This document shows, in pieces, positions 63,849 through 64,000 of a DNA stretch of 64,000 nt (positions are counted from its first letter, which is position 1; every line of letters begins with the position of its first letter). This stretch comes from Nocardioides glacieisoli (GTDB lineage: Bacteria; Actinomycetota; Actinomycetes; Propionibacteriales; Nocardioidaceae). The notes beneath the pieces were generated by a model. That model saw only the letters and a list, made by a program, of their open reading frames with translations, was not told where the DNA came from and made no database searches. The stretch is taken from positions 186,001-250,000 of the forward strand of contig NZ_SDWS01000006.1 of the NCBI RefSeq assembly GCF_004137245.1, in the 5' to 3' direction. The translations under genes and the position numbers were made by a program.

Positions 63849-64000
63849 TGCGGCACCTCTCGCAGCAGCGTCGCCTCGACGGTCCAGCCGCCGGCCGGGT
63901 CGGGCCCGGACTCGCAGGTGCCGCCGAGCAGCTTGGCCCGTTCGGCCATGCCCAGCAGGCCGTAGCCCACGGTGGTCGCGGGGCGGGAGGCGGCTCCGTC
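63845..64000 (-). CDS. Sensor histidine kinase (HisKA_3 type), C-terminal end only
   Basis: The last 51 codons and stop of a gene entering from the right edge. The visible residues include V-G-Y-G-L-L-G-M-A-E-R-A-K-L-L-G-G and the final VEATLLREVPQ, the G2-box end of a NarX-type HATPase domain. The stop overlaps the response regulator start (GTGA), so it is the cognate kinase. The rest lies outside the window. Confidence 0.85.
   Translation of the reverse strand, partial: DGAASRPATTVGYGLLGMAERAKLLGGTCESGPDPAGGWTVEATLLREVPQ

Overview
The window is high-GC chromosomal DNA with dense gene packing, frequent GTG starts and many ATGA, GTGA and TGATG start/stop overlaps. The gene set (Kgd-type 2-oxoglutarate dehydrogenase, WhiB, nickel superoxide dismutase, Eis-like acetyltransferase, F420-type reductase, PdtaS-like kinase, FHA-ABC transporter with a serine/threonine kinase) is that of an actinobacterium. 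The general feel is Nocardioides or another Nocardioidaceae member, but that genus call is inference.

Layout. 1-42 is the 3' end of a tRNA-Arg(CCG). 53-1536 encodes a cell-envelope pair on the minus strand (lipoprotein, then LytR-CpsA-Psr protein). 1694-5701 is kgd plus a tiny DUF6104-like gene. 5698-8679 is a fatty-acid desaturase with its ferredoxin reductase, diverging from a TetR regulator; a perfect 18-bp palindrome between them closely resembles the DesT operator. 8676-15872 holds redox enzymes, an Eis-like acetyltransferase, a flavin oxidase and a GH13 glucosidase. 15872-17861 holds malic enzyme and the nickel SOD with its maturation protease. 18944-20193 is an anti-sigma/sigma-B-type pair, followed by whiB and a PdtaS-like kinase.

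22501-37099 is a carbohydrate-utilisation locus: a LacI regulator and a dipeptide/oligosaccharide-type ABC transporter on one strand, and GH94, GH3 and GH35 enzymes on the other. A perfect 18-bp palindrome lies in the divergent promoter region. The GH94 member is of the long (about 1,100 aa) class, which suggests use of beta-1,2-glucooligosaccharides. This is the most interesting block.

37124-45715 holds a DUF2785 protein, a ThDP enzyme, a GNAT, an ECF (SigE-type) sigma factor with an anti-sigma-like partner, a three-gene glycan cluster (two glycosyltransferases and a WcbI-like protein) and a thioesterase. 45716-48032 is an accessory block of lower GC: a lone HEPN-like protein, a DUF222/HNH endonuclease and a REP-like repeat. 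48033-58999 carries nitrate and nitrite assimilation: narK, nasA and an FAD/[2Fe-2S] electron-transfer protein, and separately nirB, nirD and a uroporphyrinogen-III synthase-like regulator, with a secreted hydrolase between. 59192-63168 pairs a membrane serine/threonine kinase with an FHA-FHA-ABC exporter. 63180-64000 is the response regulator and the start of the window-truncated kinase of a NarL-type two-component system.

No stretch longer than about 200 bases lacks a gene. No CRISPR array, transposase or rRNA was seen. All assignments rest on reading motifs, not on database searches.
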